Positions 21,542-22,912 of a DNA stretch of 22,912 bases are shown in pieces (the first letter of the stretch is position 1; the number at the start of each line of letters is the position of its first letter). Source of the DNA: Candidatus Omnitrophota bacterium (GTDB lineage: Bacteria > Omnitrophota > Gorgyraeia > Gygaellales > Profunditerraquicolaceae); NCBI GenBank assembly GCA_016867095.1, contig VGKK01000004.1:1-22912 (forward strand). The letters run 5' to 3'. Made by a program: the position numbers and the translations under genes. The notes under the pieces were generated by a model that did not search any database, had not been told where the DNA came from, and worked only from the letters and a program-made list of their open reading frames with translations.

Positions 21542-22912
21542 CTTGGCCTTTTCTGTCCGCACATCCAGACCCAAACCCTGTAATTCCTTGATTAACACAT
21601 TAAACGACTCCGGCGTGCCGTGGGCCAGGCGCTGTTCGCCCTTGACGATAGCCTCATAAATTTTGGTCCTGCCGGAAACATCGTCGCTTTTTACCGTCAG
21701 CATCTCCTGCAAGGTAAATGCCGCGCCGTATGCCTCTAAAGCCCAAACTTCCATTTCGCCCAATCTCTGGCCGCCGAATTGCGCCTTGCCGCCTAAAGGC
21801 TGCTGGGTCACTAAAGAATAAGGGCCGATAGAGCGGGCGTGGATTTTATCGTCAACCAGGTGCACCAGTTTCATCATATAGATATATCCCACGGTAATCT
21901 TCTGGTCAAAAGACTGGCCGTTATAGCCGTCGTAAAGGTTAATCTTGCCGTCTTCGGGTAACTCCGCTTTCTTGAGCATCTCCTTAATCTCATCTTCTGT
22001 GGCGCCGTCAAAAACCGGGCAACTTACCTGCATCCCTAAAACCTTGGCTGCCCAGCCTAAATGGGTCTCTAAAATCTGGCCCACATTCATACGCGAAGGA
22101 ACACCCAGGGGATTAAGCACAACTTCAATAGGCGTGCCGTCCGGCAGATAAGGCATATCTTCTTCCGGCACTATCCGCGCCACCACCCCTTTATTGCCGT
22201 GCCTGCCGGCTAATTTATCGCCTTCGGCTAACTTACGTTTTATGGCCACGTAAACCACCGCTCTCTTTAAGACGCCGGCGGGCAATTCATCCCCGCGCTT
22301 TACCTTGTCAATTTCCTGCTCCTGTTCCGCTAATAATTCCTGTATCTGCTCGTCAAAGGAATCCGCCAGAATCTTGGCTTCTTCATTATCGCTGTAATCC
22401 GTTTTTTCTACGCGGGATTTATCCACGCCTAACAACTGGCTCAAGCGGCTGATTTTTTCCGTCTGCACAAACTCTATCTCCTGCTTGTAGTAAGCCTTCA
22501 ACTCCTTAACCCTGGCCAGCTCCTTGGTCTTTTCCTCTTTGGACTTTCTGCCGCGGTCTTTGCGCTGGAATACGTGCACATCCACCACCATGCCTTCTAC
22601 GCCCGGAGGCACAGTCAGGGAAGTGTCCCGCACATCCGAGGCCTTTTCCCCAAAGATTGCCCGCAATAACCGCTCCTCGGGGGAAAGCTCGGATTCGGTT
22701 TTCGGAGTGACCTTGCCGACCAGGATATCTCCCGGCCCGACTTCGGCGCCGACGCGGACTACCCCGGTCTCGTCTAAATTCTTCAAGGCCTCCTCGCTGA
22801 CGTTGGGAATATCGCGCGTAACCTCTTCGTTTCCCAGGCGCGTCTCAGTAGCCTCAATCTCAAACTCTTCCACATGTATAGAGGTAAAGAGGTCTTCTCG
22901 GACTATCTTTTC
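21539..22912 (-). CDS. rpoB: RNA polymerase beta subunit, C-terminal part (5' end outside window)
   Basis: Beta subunit of DNA-directed RNA polymerase, which forms the catalytic core together with beta'. The frame is open to the right edge of the window, so the N-terminal part is missing; about 457 C-terminal residues are present. The first visible residues (EKIVREDLFTSIHVEEFEIE) match the conserved region before the flap. Further along are the GDKLAGRHGNKGVV segment near the active site (lysines that contact the nucleotide) and the C-terminal GGQRLGEMEVWALEAYGAA clamp anchor. The protein ends in a basic-acidic tail, and its TAA stop lies at the edge of a family B repeat. The spacer to rpoC is 109 nt, all repeat. 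A GTG near the right edge is an internal valine codon, not a start. Confidence 0.97.
   Translation of the reverse strand, partial: EKIVREDLFTSIHVEEFEIEATETRLGNEEVTRDIPNVSEEALKNLDETGVVRVGAEVGPGDILVGKVTPKTESELSPEERLLRAIFGEKASDVRDTSLTVPPGVEGMVVDVHVFQRKDRGRKSKEEKTKELARVKELKAYYKQEIEFVQTEKISRLSQLLGVDKSRVEKTDYSDNEEAKILADSFDEQIQELLAEQEQEIDKVKRGDELPAGVLKRAVVYVAIKRKLAEGDKLAGRHGNKGVVARIVPEEDMPYLPDGTPIEVVLNPLGVPSRMNVGQILETHLGWAAKVLGMQVSCPVFDGATEDEIKEMLKKAELPEDGKINLYDGYNGQSFDQKITVGYIYMMKLVHLVDDKIHARSIGPYSLVTQQPLGGKAQFGGQRLGEMEVWALEAYGAAFTLQEMLTVKSDDVSGRTKIYEAIVKGEQRLAHGTPESFNVLIKELQGLGLDVRTEKAK

Overview
This window is one uninterrupted block of 30 protein genes, all on the minus strand. It is the housekeeping transcription/translation supercluster of a bacterium. 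Read in the direction of transcription (right to left) it runs: 3' part of rpoB, rpoC, then the str group (rpsL, rpsG, fusA, tuf), the S10 group (rpsJ, rplC, rplD, rplW, rplB, rpsS, rplV, rpsC, rplP, rpmC, rpsQ), and the spc group (rplN, rplX, rplE, rpsN, rpsH, rplF, rplR, rpsE, rplO, secY), ending with adk, map and infA. No tRNA, rRNA, CRISPR array, transposase or factor-independent terminator was seen. All plus-strand ORFs look like antisense shadows.

Organism: clearly bacterial, probably an uncultivated lineage known mainly from metagenomes. The gene order is classical, but rpmD (L30) is missing between rpsE and rplO. EF-Tu has a non-canonical switch I of a kind I associate from memory with Planctomycetes and possibly related PVC/Omnitrophota-like bacteria. 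S14, L24 and adenylate kinase all carry Cys4 zinc ribbons. I favour an Omnitrophota/PVC-type bacterium with low confidence. Strong Shine-Dalgarno sequences (for example AGGAGGTG before tuf) show that canonical initiation is in use.

The genes are ordinary; the spacers are not. Gene junctions fall into two classes. Sixteen junctions overlap or have gaps of at most 19 nt. The other thirteen have gaps of 68-225 nt, and each of these, plus the left-edge segment after infA, is occupied by a palindrome-rich repeat element. I separate five families. A: a multi-hairpin element of about 125-225 nt at five junctions, with compensatory stem changes. B: an inverted array of an ATCCGTGT-type word that ends in a fixed Shine-Dalgarno block, at three junctions. 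C: inverted arrays of an 8-mer such as TTAGCCTG, at four junctions. D: an AT-rich CAAATTAC-type inverted array before rpsS. E: a CCGCAAAG-type inverted array after infA. All A and B copies have the same orientation relative to transcription. Some supply a stop codon, a C-terminal tail, a possible N-terminal extension or a ribosome-binding site to the flanking genes. This spacer repertoire is the candidate undescribed system here.

Functionally the cluster encodes the RNA polymerase beta and beta' subunits, 23 ribosomal proteins, two elongation factors, IF-1, the SecY translocon channel, adenylate kinase and methionine aminopeptidase. Expression is probably by long co-transcripts with translational coupling at the tight junctions. 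One internal promoter candidate lies just before rpsS.
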